A DNA stretch of 8,464 nt from an uncultured Bacteroidales bacterium (GCA_937910265.1 CALEPD010000008.1:1-8464); one strand, 5' to 3'. Shown: positions 1 through 7,516, numbered from the stretch's first letter. Translations and numbers: made by a program. Notes: a model not told the origin generated them from the sequence alone.

Positions 1-24
1 GTATCGGTACGATTCTCATTCTAA
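1..24 (+). CDS. C-terminal tail of a probable outer-membrane beta-barrel protein (partial)
   Basis: Reading from base 1, the sequence encodes V-S-V-R-F-S-F and then TAA at 22-24. A terminal Phe with hydrophobic residues at every second position before it (-1 F, -3 F, -5 V, -7 V) and polar residues between them is the classic last beta-strand signal recognised by the BAM machinery in outer-membrane barrels. The stop is 6 bases before the start of the TPR gene, so the two are probably in one operon. Only seven residues are visible, so the protein family cannot be named, and the frame itself is inferred from this pattern. A different upstream gene ending at the nearby TAA (26-28) is possible. 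Confidence 0.45.
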   Translation, partial: VSVRFSF

Positions 25-30
25 GTAACT

Positions 31-1452
31 ATGAAAGCAGAAAGATTTAAGAACTATGATAATGAAGTGCGCGAGTTGGTGCTTGCCTTCGAGAATATGC
101 GCAATATGGATATGCAGCGGTTCTTCGATGTTGACCAGCTTGAAATTATTATAGACTATTATCTCGAACAGATGGATGTCGAGTTGCTGCAATATGCCGT
201 ATCTTATGCTGAAGACTTGTTTCCCTCCAATTTCGAAATACGGCTTCGCAGGGCTCATATGCTTTGTGTGCAGAATGATTTCAAACAAGCCTTGTCATTA
301 CTTAATCAACTGCAGGAGATTGACCCGGACAATACCGATGTGGCATATGCCATGGCAACAGTGTTCAGTGCCCTTGACCAACCTCAACGGGCCATTCAAT
401 GTTACCTTCGAGCAGCAACTGATAAATTTGAATTGGGCATGATCTACGGCAACATCGCCGATGAGTACGTCAACCTCAACGACGACGCTCAAGCCGTCCA
501 TTACTATATCAAATCTCTGACCGAGAACCCCAACGACGAACGTTCGGTCGAGAATCTCTTCTTTTCGTTCAATGCAATGCTCATCAAGGAGCTCAATGCC
601 GACCATGTTATTGATTTCTATATTCAATTTGTAAAGGATCATCCATATTCCCTGAAAGGGTGGTTTTTCCTGGGCAGCTCCTATGAGTTGTTGGGCCTTT
701 GGGAAAAAGCTGTCGATGCTTTCGAATTTGTTATTGCCATCGACAGTAAATATGTTGATGCCTATCTGCAGATGTCCAATTGTTATATGAATATGGGCAA
801 TGTCGATAAGGCTGTGGCTATCATTCAGGAGGCTATCGAAAAGAATGGTAAAAATGAAATGCTTTGCATTCATCTGGCTTCGGTTTATCTCGAATCCAAC
901 AACCCCTATACAGCAATAAGCTATATCAAGAAAGCCATTGATATTTCTCCCCGCAATGTGCTTTCTTGGATTATATTGGCAGAATCGTACGATCAATTGG
1001 GTGATTATTCATCGGCTGTTTTCGCCATCGAACAAGCGCAGAGCATCGACCCCTCAACTGTGGCCATTGCATCTTCAGCACCAGAAATATATCTGCACTA
1101 TGGCGATGGAGAAAAGGCGGAAACCATGTATCTCGAATCCATCAAGGCGTCGTCGCTGAAGATGGGTCCTATTTTGAATTATGTCGATTTCCTGATCGAA
1201 CGACAGCGGTATGACGATGCAATAGAATACCTTGTTCTTACATTGCTCAATACCGACACCCCATTGCCGTATAATCTTAAACTGGCTAAATGTTATTTCG
1301 ATACAGGACGTCGCAACATGCTTTTCAACATACTCCGGGCATGCAAAAGTGACCCGGGTTTCAGTGTCGATGAACTCTTTGACATGTCTCCTGCTATGAA
1401 GGATGACCTCGAAATTGTCGAAATACTCAGCTCCGACGATTTTTGTGACTAA
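31..1452 (+). CDS. Tetratricopeptide repeat (TPR) protein, cytoplasmic
   Basis: A 473-residue protein built almost wholly of TPR helix pairs, so a protein-interaction scaffold rather than an enzyme. Visible repeats lie at about residues 68-100, 102-132, 136-168, 210-241, 242-274, 276-308, 309-342 and 350-375, with a further degenerate unit near 378-407. They show the usual small residue at position 8, A at position 20 and P near position 32, as in the unit ending QEIDPD. The first 65 residues (acidic, helical) and the last 60 are not clear repeats. There is no signal peptide or membrane segment, so it should be cytoplasmic. The ATG at 31 follows the upstream stop by 6 bases. The partner is unknown. 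Its position between a likely outer-membrane protein and a DedA gene hints at an envelope-related job, but that is inference only. Confidence 0.92.
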   Translation: MKAERFKNYDNEVRELVLAFENMRNMDMQRFFDVDQLEIIIDYYLEQMDVELLQYAVSYAEDLFPSNFEIRLRRAHMLCVQNDFKQALSLLNQLQEIDPDNTDVAYAMATVFSALDQPQRAIQCYLRAATDKFELGMIYGNIADEYVNLNDDAQAVHYYIKSLTENPNDERSVENLFFSFNAMLIKELNADHVIDFYIQFVKDHPYSLKGWFFLGSSYELLGLWEKAVDAFEFVIAIDSKYVDAYLQMSNCYMNMGNVDKAVAIIQEAIEKNGKNEMLCIHLASVYLESNNPYTAISYIKKAIDISPRNVLSWIILAESYDQLGDYSSAVFAIEQAQSIDPSTVAIASSAPEIYLHYGDGEKAETMYLESIKASSLKMGPILNYVDFLIERQRYDDAIEYLVLTLLNTDTPLPYNLKLAKCYFDTGRRNMLFNILRACKSDPGFSVDELFDMSPAMKDDLEIVEILSSDDFCD

Positions 1453-1488
1453 CGATGAAATGTTTATGTAAATAAAAATAAAAGAAAG

Positions 1489-2271
1489 ATGATGAGAAAA
1501 AGTATTGTGATATTGGTGTTTTCATTTTTAGCGATGTCGGCCATGGCGATCACTTCTCCTGTTTCTGAGCAGCAGTCAGGGCATATTGCCGAGCAAGTGG
1601 CAACATCAGAGGGCGAAAACACTGGTTTTGTGGCAAAGGCGCTGCAGTGGTATGACCGCAATATGAACTATACCGCGGTAGGGCTGCTCATGGTTATTGA
1701 AAGTTCGTTCATCCCCTTCCCCTCCGAGGTGGTTATCCCTCCGGCGGTTTATGTGGCTTGCAACCCTGAGACTGAAGGCAATATGGTTGTTTGGTTGATA
1801 ATTGTTGTGGGTACGGCAGGTGCCGTCATCGGCGCTTTTATCAACTACTATCTTTCTTTTCTTTTGGGACGTCCTGTCATTTATAGGTTTGTCGATAGCA
1901 AATTGGGACGTTTGTGCGGATTGAGTGGTGAGAAGATGCAGCGTGCCGAAGATTTTTTCAATAAACACGGTATTGCCACAACTCTCATAGGCCGCCTTAT
2001 TCCCGGCATCCGTCAGCTTATATCTATTCCCGCAGGCCTTTCCAAGATGAATATTGGAACTTTTGCGCTGTTTACGGCTATAGGTGCAGGGGCATGGAAT
2101 TGCATTCTCGCTCTATTTGGATGGATTGCTTACAAGGCTGCTGATCCCGAAATAATAGCTCGCTATAGCCATCAGCTTAGTGTTATTTTGTTGGCATTGT
2201 TGGCGGCAGGTGTATTGTTTATAATTGCAAAGTTGGTATGGAAGAAATTGAAAAACAACAACCGGAAGTAG
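1489..2271 (+). CDS. DedA family (SNARE-associated / VTT domain) integral membrane protein
   Basis: A 260-residue inner-membrane protein of the DedA superfamily, whose members are implicated in lipid-carrier recycling (undecaprenyl phosphate or phospholipid flipping) and membrane-potential homeostasis. The two family signatures are present. The first is E71 followed by P76, P78 and E80 (ESSFIPFPSE) in the first re-entrant region. The second is G168-R169, P172, R175 and P181-A182-G183 (GRLIPGIRQLISIPAG). Hydrophobic segments lie near 62-90, 99-126, 192-215 and 228-250. An extra N-terminal hydrophobic stretch (residues 5-20, ending AMSAMA) resembles a signal peptide or added anchor, followed by about 40 polar residues; typical short DedA proteins start at the first membrane region. 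The ATG at 1489 is preceded by an A-rich stretch (AAAAGAAAG); ATG 1492 is an alternative. It lies 36 bases after the TPR gene and overlaps the next gene. The exact substrate cannot be read from sequence. Confidence 0.93.
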   Translation: MMRKSIVILVFSFLAMSAMAITSPVSEQQSGHIAEQVATSEGENTGFVAKALQWYDRNMNYTAVGLLMVIESSFIPFPSEVVIPPAVYVACNPETEGNMVVWLIIVVGTAGAVIGAFINYYLSFLLGRPVIYRFVDSKLGRLCGLSGEKMQRAEDFFNKHGIATTLIGRLIPGIRQLISIPAGLSKMNIGTFALFTAIGAGAWNCILALFGWIAYKAADPEIIARYSHQLSVILLALLAAGVLFIIAKLVWKKLKNNNRK

Positions 2272-2435
2272 CTCCGCAACACGAAAGGGCAAGCTCTCCA
2301 TTGATGCCTTTCAACCGCAAGGACAGGCCGCTGCCCAAGGTGGGTTGCAGTTGGGCTTTTTATGTATTCCTGCTGCTGCTTGTAGTGTTATTGGTAGTGT
2401 TTTATGTTCAATACAAAAGCAAGATGGTTCTTTAA
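2238..2435 (+). CDS. Small single-span membrane protein, unknown function
   Basis: A 65-residue protein I do not recognise. Residues 1-34 are polar and charged with several prolines, then a lone Cys37 sits just before one strongly hydrophobic helix (about 39-57, rich in L and V), and a short basic tail (YKSKMVL) ends the protein. The basic patch before the helix (R27, K28, R30, K34) suggests the N-terminus is cytoplasmic. The first ATG (2238) lies inside the dedA-like gene in another frame, giving a 34-base overlap that suggests translational coupling. ATG 2304 would remove the overlap and leave a 43-residue protein that keeps the helix. A clear membrane helix in a fresh frame, with the stop well past the overlap, argues for a real gene. 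It may be a partner of the DedA protein, but nothing in the sequence proves this. Confidence 0.68.
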   Translation: MEEIEKQQPEVAPQHERASSPLMPFNRKDRPLPKVGCSWAFYVFLLLLVVLLVVFYVQYKSKMVL

Positions 2436-2488
2436 GTTGGTTTTTCAGGTATTTGAAACTTCTGTTGCGAAGGCATGAGTACTATACA

Positions 2489-2518
2489 ATTGCCATTCAT
2501 CAGACATAAAATATTTTG
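2489..2518 (+). promoter_or_regulatory. Candidate promoter for sufS
   Basis: An ATTG at 2489-2492 is separated by 19 bases from TATTTTG at 2512-2518. This is close to the Bacteroidota pattern (TTTG near -33, TAnnTTTG near -7), although the -7 box is one base short between TA and TTTG. If used, transcription would begin around 2525 and leave a leader of about 60 bases before the sufS ATG. The match is imperfect in AT-rich DNA, so this is a weak call; sufS could instead be read from the upstream genes. Confidence 0.3.
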
Positions 2519-2587
2519 ACGAATCCATCGTAATGGTTAGTAAGATCTGTGGACGCCAATGTGCGCACACGTTTAGGTTATAAGAAA

Positions 2588-3793
2588 ATGAGTATACGCA
2601 AACAATTCTCCATATTGGACACCCAAGTTTATGGACGTCCGCTAATCTATCTCGACAACGCTGCCACCACGCAGAAACCGCAGTGTGTGATAGAGGCATT
2701 GAATAGTTATTACCTCACCTTGAACAGCAACATCCACCGTGGTGCCCATTATCTGGCTGCGCAGGCGACCGAGTCGTACGAAATGGTGCGTCGCAAGGTG
2801 CAGCGCTTCATCAATGCCCGCTATTCACATGAAATTGTTTTCACTCGGGGTACCACCGAAAGCATCAACCTTGTGGCGTCGTCCTTCGGCTCACAGTTTC
2901 TTGGTCAAGGCGACGAGGTGATTGTTTCCGGTATGGAGCATCACTCCAATATAGTGCCGTGGCAGATGGCCTGCAAGCGTCAGGGAGCAACCCTCAAGGT
3001 AATACCTTTCAGCGATCAAGGCGTTCTCGATATCGAGGCATACAAGGCATTGTTCACTCCATATACCAAACTGGTGGCAGTCAACCATGTGTCCAATACT
3101 TTGGGAACCATCAATCCCGTCAGTGAAATTATATCAATAGCCCATGCCCGTCAAGTGCCTGTTTTAATCGATGGCGCACAAAGTGTGCCCCATATGTCAA
3201 TCGATGTACAGCAGCTTGATGCCGATTTCTATTGCTTCAGCGGACACAAGATGTATGCCCCAATGGGTGTGGGTATTATGTATGGTAAAGAGGAATGGCT
3301 TAACAAATTGCCGCCCTATCAAGGCGGAGGCGAAATGATTAAGGATGTAAGTTTCGAAGAAACCACCTACAACGAGCTTCCTTTCAAATTCGAGGCTGGC
3401 ACGCCTTCGGTGGGCGATGTGCTGGGTTTGGGCGCCGCCATCGATTTCATGCTTGAAATAGGTGTCGACCGAATTGCTCAAATTGAGTCAGACCTTACCA
3501 ACTATGCCGCCGGATTGATGCAGCAGATTCCTGCCATCCGTTTCATCGGACAAGCCCCGCATAAATCGTCAGTCATCTCGTTCCTCATAGGCAACTCCCA
3601 TCCCTACGACGTGGGTACCTTGCTCGACAAATTGGGTGTGGCAGTGCGTACAGGGCATCATTGTACCCAGCCTATTATGGATCGCTATGGCATCCCTGGC
3701 ACGGTACGAGCGTCGTTTGCGGTCTATAACACTCCTGAAGAAATCGATACATTTGTGGCTGCTCTCAGGCGTATTGCCCCCATGCTCGATTAA
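2588..3793 (+). CDS. sufS: Cysteine desulfurase SufS (class V aminotransferase, PLP enzyme)
   Basis: This enzyme removes sulfur from L-cysteine, giving alanine and a persulfide used for Fe-S cluster assembly by the SUF system in the cytoplasm. From the ATG at 2588 it has 401 residues, normal for the family. The N-terminal hallmark YLDNAATTQKP is at residues 21-31. H118 (in EHHSNIVPWQ) matches the residue that stacks on PLP, K221 in SGHKMYAP is the Schiff-base lysine, and C359 in RTGHHCTQP is the persulfide cysteine. The H118-K221-C359 spacing equals that of E. coli SufS (123, 226, 364). Group II features and the RTGHHC loop favour SufS over IscS/NifS. A GTG at 2549 would add 13 residues unlike the family N-terminus, so ATG 2588, preceded by TAAGAAA, is preferred. 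No sufB, sufC, sufD or sufE is in view. recN follows after 67 bases. Confidence 0.95.
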   Translation: MSIRKQFSILDTQVYGRPLIYLDNAATTQKPQCVIEALNSYYLTLNSNIHRGAHYLAAQATESYEMVRRKVQRFINARYSHEIVFTRGTTESINLVASSFGSQFLGQGDEVIVSGMEHHSNIVPWQMACKRQGATLKVIPFSDQGVLDIEAYKALFTPYTKLVAVNHVSNTLGTINPVSEIISIAHARQVPVLIDGAQSVPHMSIDVQQLDADFYCFSGHKMYAPMGVGIMYGKEEWLNKLPPYQGGGEMIKDVSFEETTYNELPFKFEAGTPSVGDVLGLGAAIDFMLEIGVDRIAQIESDLTNYAAGLMQQIPAIRFIGQAPHKSSVISFLIGNSHPYDVGTLLDKLGVAVRTGHHCTQPIMDRYGIPGTVRASFAVYNTPEEIDTFVAALRRIAPMLD

Positions 3794-3860
3794 GGTGTTT
3801 GTCTTCATTCAAATATAATATAAACGTTGAGTTTGTTGAATCCACGTTAAACAACAGTGT

Positions 3861-5540
3861 ATGTTAATCCATCTGCATATTGAAAATTATGCCTTGATTA
3901 AGGCCTCTGATATAGACTTCGATTCGGGTTTCATAACCATCACAGGCGAAACCGGAGCCGGAAAGTCTATCATTTTGGGTGCTTTAAGTACCCTGCTTGG
4001 CCAGCGTGCCGATACCCAGGTTCTTTTCGATAAACAGGTCAAGTCGGTCATCGAGGCTCAATTCAAGATAGGTCATTTGGGTTTGCAGCAACTTTTTGCT
4101 GAAAACGATCTTGACTATGACGACATACTGCTGCTTCGCCGTGAAATATTGCCCACCGGGAAAACGCGCGCCTTTGTCAACGACACTCCAGCTCCTCTTC
4201 AACTCATGAAGGAGTTGGGAAGTCGATTGGTGGATATTCATTCTCAGCATGAAACTCTTACTCTCGCCAACAGTCGTTTTCAGATGGGTTTGCTTGACAT
4301 ATTGGCTGACGATGTTTCCGAACTAAATGCTTACCAAACTGTCTTTAAACAATATACCGACCTTAAACGGCAACTTGAACAAATGACTACCGAAGAGGCT
4401 CAATGTCGTCGTGAACGTGATTATCTTCAATTTCAGTTTGATGAGTTGCATCAGGCGCAGCTTGTTGATGGTGAGCAGGAGGAATTGGAACAGGAACTAC
4501 AACTTCTTTCCAATACCGAAAACATCAAACAGATTATTAGCGTGGTAACCGATTCGTGTGACGAGTCTGACGATTCTGCAATATCCCGTCTCAATGGCGC
4601 GCGTACACAACTTTCACGCATATCTCATTATCATCAAGACATCCAATCGTTCCATTCGCGACTCGATTCTGCGTTGATAGAGTTGAAAGATATTTTTGCC
4701 GAAATGACGGCACTCAACGACAATCTTTCCTTTTCGCCACAACGGTTGCAAGATGTTTCCGACCGACTTGACACAATTTACCGTTTGCAAAAGAAACATG
4801 CTGTTTCCACTGTTTCCCAGTTGATTGAAATAACCAACGATATCGAATCGAGGTTGCTTGGCATCGATTCACTCGAAAACCGTATTGCTCAAACCATGGA
4901 GGCTGTCGATAGTGCTTTCTGCAAACTTCAAGACGCAGCGCAGGCTCTTTCGACCAAGCGTCGCCAGGCTGCCGAATTGTTTCCGAAGCAGGTGTTGCCA
5001 ACATTGTCGTTGCTGGGTATGACCCACGCCCAACTGCAATTTCAGGTAACAGAAGCCGGCAAATACGGAACCATGGGCAGCGATAGGGTGGAGCTGTTTT
5101 TCAATGCCAACAAGGGTGGTCAGATGCGTCCTTTGGGTAAGGCTGCCTCCGGAGGTGAAATGTCGCGGCTCATGCTTGCTATTAAATCGATGATTTCGCA
5201 GTCGTCATTGTTGCCGACCATCATCTTCGACGAAATCGACACAGGTGTTTCCGGCGATATTTCAATGGCTGTAGCATCAATCATGCAACGCATGTCGCAG
5301 CATATGCAGGTTCTGGCCATCACCCACTTGCCTCAAATTGCAGCACGTGCCGATTCCCATTTCAAGGTGTTCAAGCATCTTGCCGACGATGCCGAAGGGG
5401 CCCGTACGGTGTCGCTCATCAAATCGCTCGATGTTCAGGAAAGGGTAACCGAAATTGCGGTCATGCTTTCTTCCGACCCCCCTACACCCTCTGCCATTCA
5501 AACAGCCCGCGAACTGATGGAGTTGCCGTCCCCATGTTAG
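3861..5540 (+). CDS. recN: DNA repair ATPase RecN
   Basis: An SMC-like ATPase acting on the chromosome in double-strand-break repair, where it holds or organises DNA ends for RecA-dependent recombination. Its 559 residues match the usual length of about 550. The N-terminus MLIHLHIENYALI is typical of the family and fixes the start at 3861. Walker A is GETGAGKS (29-36, K35). The ABC-type signature is ASGGEMSR (429-436). Walker B is FDEIDTGVSG (456-465, with D457 and E458). The switch-histidine region is ITHLPQIAARAD, with H489. The middle (about 150-380) is rich in E, Q, K and L, as expected for the coiled-coil arm, with a non-helical break in between. All catalytic elements are intact. It lies 67 bases after sufS, with no convincing promoter of its own and no LexA-type box that I can identify. 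Confidence 0.97.
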   Translation: MLIHLHIENYALIKASDIDFDSGFITITGETGAGKSIILGALSTLLGQRADTQVLFDKQVKSVIEAQFKIGHLGLQQLFAENDLDYDDILLLRREILPTGKTRAFVNDTPAPLQLMKELGSRLVDIHSQHETLTLANSRFQMGLLDILADDVSELNAYQTVFKQYTDLKRQLEQMTTEEAQCRRERDYLQFQFDELHQAQLVDGEQEELEQELQLLSNTENIKQIISVVTDSCDESDDSAISRLNGARTQLSRISHYHQDIQSFHSRLDSALIELKDIFAEMTALNDNLSFSPQRLQDVSDRLDTIYRLQKKHAVSTVSQLIEITNDIESRLLGIDSLENRIAQTMEAVDSAFCKLQDAAQALSTKRRQAAELFPKQVLPTLSLLGMTHAQLQFQVTEAGKYGTMGSDRVELFFNANKGGQMRPLGKAASGGEMSRLMLAIKSMISQSSLLPTIIFDEIDTGVSGDISMAVASIMQRMSQHMQVLAITHLPQIAARADSHFKVFKHLADDAEGARTVSLIKSLDVQERVTEIAVMLSSDPPTPSAIQTARELMELPSPC

Positions 5541-5555
5541 TAAAGAGGCTTGTAT

Positions 5556-5593
5556 TGAAACTCTCTGCCGACAGGATGTGAGCATTAGTTTCA
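5556..5593 (+). terminator. Possible hairpin after recN
   Basis: TGAAACT (5556-5562) and AGTTTCA (5587-5593) form a perfect 7-base inverted repeat around 24 bases that contain a small internal CTG-CCGA-CAG hairpin. It begins 15 bases after the recN stop and precedes the peptidase promoter, a fitting place for transcript termination. There is no adjoining run of T (the nearest is 5624-5628) and the loop is long, so this is only a weak candidate. Confidence 0.2.
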
Positions 5594-5644
5594 TTCAAGG
5601 TATACTGCTTGCAAATGTCAAGATTTTTCAATTACTTTGTATTA

Positions 5645-5652
5645 TAGTTTTG
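5645..5652 (+). promoter_or_regulatory. Bacteroidota-type -7 promoter box for the M23 peptidase gene
   Basis: TAGTTTTG is an exact match to TAnnTTTG and is followed by CA, as often seen in this phylum. The expected -33 box is poor: only GATTTTTC near 5622-5629 is at about the right distance. Transcription would start near 5657-5660, giving an untranslated leader of about 110 bases before the ATG at 5767. I see no riboswitch or strong hairpin in that leader. Confidence 0.5.
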
Positions 5653-5766
5653 CACATGGGTGATTTGTTGTAAAGTGCTGGTTATTATAATGCAAGTGAG
5701 ATAATATCATAGGTGTGCATATTTGATTTTGAGATAAAACTACTAACTAATACCAACCATTAGGTT

Positions 5767-7431
5767 ATGATCCTTAAAAGATCGCTTATTGTTTTTTTGT
5801 TTTTCTTGACATTTCACACTGTTTCTGCCCAAGATTTCCCAACCGATTATTTTGCTCCGCCTATGAAGCATGCCGTATCTTTGTCGGGTACTTTTGCTGA
5901 GATACGCCGCAACCATTTCCACAGTGGTGTGGATTTGCGCACCGGTGGCAAGGTGGGCAGTGCTGTGTATGCTACGGCCGATGGCTACGTGTCGCGTGTG
6001 GCCATTTCACCATGGGGCGGTGGCAAGGTGTTATATGTTACCCACCCCAACGGCTACAAGACGGTTTACATGCATCTGCACGATTTCTGTGGTCCGGTTG
6101 CCAAGTGGGTACGCAATTGCCAGTATTCCATCAGGTCGTTTGCCATCGACACCACGCTTCCTGCAAACCTCATACCCGTAAAGAAAGGTGAGCAGATTGC
6201 CCTTTCGGGTAATACCGGTTCGTCAGGTGGTCCCCACTTGCATTACGAAATACGCTATGCTGAAAACGACCAGACCATCAACCCGTTCTATTTCGGACTT
6301 CCGTTTACCGACAATATCAAACCGAATATCCGTGGCATCCGCATTTATCCGGGTTCCGAGCAGTCGACTGTCAACGGCAGTAGGGATGTGTTCAAATTGC
6401 AACGTGACACCGTTTGGACGCATGGTCCATTTTATTTGGGCATCTATGCAACTGATGTGTCGGAATCGTCAACAGGCAAGAATGGAGTTGACCGCATAGA
6501 ACTGTATCTTGATGGTGAGCCTTATTGGCGCTACCGCGTGCCCTCGTTCCGATTCGACGAGACCAGGGTCATGAATTCCATTATCGATTACCCGCTCTAC
6601 GACCAAACACGCGAATACTATATCATTACACGCAAGCTTGAAGGCAATCATACCGATTTTTCGCTCGACCGCAACCGTGGCAACGGTATGCTCAACCTCC
6701 AAGGTACTCACAAATTGGAATACAAAGTATACGATTTCAAGGGTAACTGCTCCTCGCGTACGTTTACAGTTATTGCCACTTATGCCGAGGAGGGCCCAAA
6801 GTATATTGACAAGGACCTCGATAAGGAAACCTTTGCCGACTATAGTAAGGATTTTGAATTCAAGGAAAATGGTTTTCAGATTACTATTCCTGCATTCTCT
6901 TTGTATTGCAACGATATCGTCTCGTTCAAAGTGAATGCAGACAACCGCTATTATTCTCCTATTTATATGTTCAATACTACCCGCCAGCAGCTGCCTCCAC
7001 ATAAGACGTGTACTATCCGCCTTCACGATGGTTCGACACTTCCTCAGGAAAACAGACACGAACTGGTGGTGGTGCAGATTGACGGCAATAAGGTTTCTGC
7101 ATGTCCTACCAAACGTGACGGTGATTGGCTGGTGGCAAAAACCAGGTCGTTTGGAAACTTTGCCATTGCCAGAGACAATGAACCCCCTAAGATTACACGC
7201 AGGGCAAAAAATCCGGTAGGAATTCTGGCATTTAAAGTGACAGATAATCTGTCGGGATTGCAGAATTATAGTGTGTATATCAATAACAAATGGGTTTTGG
7301 CTGAATATGATGGCAAAACCGCAATGTTGTCTGTAAATTATAAGAGGGAAGGGGTTTCATATGTTTCCGGTACTCCGTTAAGGGTTGTGGCAGAAGATGC
7401 GTGTGGGAATGTTGCGGAAATGAATTACTGA
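5767..7431 (+). CDS. Secreted M23 family zinc metallopeptidase (LytM-like) with a large C-terminal region
   Basis: A 554-residue exported protein, probably a peptidoglycan endopeptidase that cuts peptide cross-links or stems during wall remodelling. Residues 1-21 form a signal peptide (K4-R5, hydrophobic core, then VSAQ with likely cleavage after A21); there is no lipobox cysteine. The M23 domain covers about 35-175. H52 and D56 (HSGVD) and H159 (in HLH) are the zinc ligands, and H103 (YMHLH) and H157 complete the catalytic set seen in LytM, so it should be active. About 30 extra residues (106-137) lie between YMHLH and the PVKKGE segment. Residues about 180-554 have no motif I can name; they look beta-rich, and 489-526 (FKVTDNLSGL onward) resembles an Ig-like fold. 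The ATG at 5767 gives the signal peptide directly. The gene has its own promoter and converges with the regulator gene downstream. Confidence 0.94.
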   Translation: MILKRSLIVFLFFLTFHTVSAQDFPTDYFAPPMKHAVSLSGTFAEIRRNHFHSGVDLRTGGKVGSAVYATADGYVSRVAISPWGGGKVLYVTHPNGYKTVYMHLHDFCGPVAKWVRNCQYSIRSFAIDTTLPANLIPVKKGEQIALSGNTGSSGGPHLHYEIRYAENDQTINPFYFGLPFTDNIKPNIRGIRIYPGSEQSTVNGSRDVFKLQRDTVWTHGPFYLGIYATDVSESSTGKNGVDRIELYLDGEPYWRYRVPSFRFDETRVMNSIIDYPLYDQTREYYIITRKLEGNHTDFSLDRNRGNGMLNLQGTHKLEYKVYDFKGNCSSRTFTVIATYAEEGPKYIDKDLDKETFADYSKDFEFKENGFQITIPAFSLYCNDIVSFKVNADNRYYSPIYMFNTTRQQLPPHKTCTIRLHDGSTLPQENRHELVVVQIDGNKVSACPTKRDGDWLVAKTRSFGNFAIARDNEPPKITRRAKNPVGILAFKVTDNLSGLQNYSVYINNKWVLAEYDGKTAMLSVNYKREGVSYVSGTPLRVVAEDACGNVAEMNY

Positions 7432-7488
7432 TAGTTGTTCTGTTTACATTTGATGGCGTCATGTCTTTATGAATACCTCGTCTCATGC

Positions 7489-7516
7489 TGATATGGCTGT
7501 GGGTGCAGTCATATTG
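7489..7516. terminator. Hairpin between convergent genes, possible bidirectional terminator
   Basis: ATATGGCTG (7491-7499) pairs with CAGTCATAT (7506-7514) around a 6-base loop. One pair is G-U in the plus-strand RNA, and two further G-U pairs extend the stem to 7489-7516. It lies in the 90-base gap between the peptidase stop and the end of the convergent regulator gene, where a shared terminator is expected. Neither side has a T-run, so it is not a classical intrinsic terminator. Confidence 0.38.

Noticed and set aside
298..996. Long minus-strand open frame (232 codons) opposite the TPR gene
   Set aside because: It is antisense to a clearly coding TPR repeat region, has no recognisable domain and no promoter, and is explained by codon bias of the plus-strand gene.
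2560..2569. Perfect 10-base palindrome TGTGCGCACA in the sufS leader
   Set aside because: Several 10-base palindromes are expected by chance in 8.5 kb, and there is no second site or known operator match. Its position just before sufS is noted, but nothing more supports it.
2549..2587. GTG start giving a 13-residue longer SufS
   Set aside because: The added residues do not resemble SufS N-termini, while ATG 2588 leads directly into the family pattern (IRKQFSIL...YGRPLIYLDNAATT) and has an A-rich stretch before it.
3794..3860. Possible promoter or LexA-type box before recN
   Set aside because: TGAGTTTG (3828-3835) is only a near match to the -7 box and has no -33 partner at the right distance; the AACGTT and ACGTT motifs are too short to call an operator.
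4714..5004. Minus-strand open frame opposite recN
   Set aside because: It lies inside the recN coiled-coil coding region and has no independent support.
6469..7059. Minus-strand open frame (196 codons) opposite the M23 peptidase gene
   Set aside because: It shadows a confidently coding gene; its translation shows no family motif and it has no start context.
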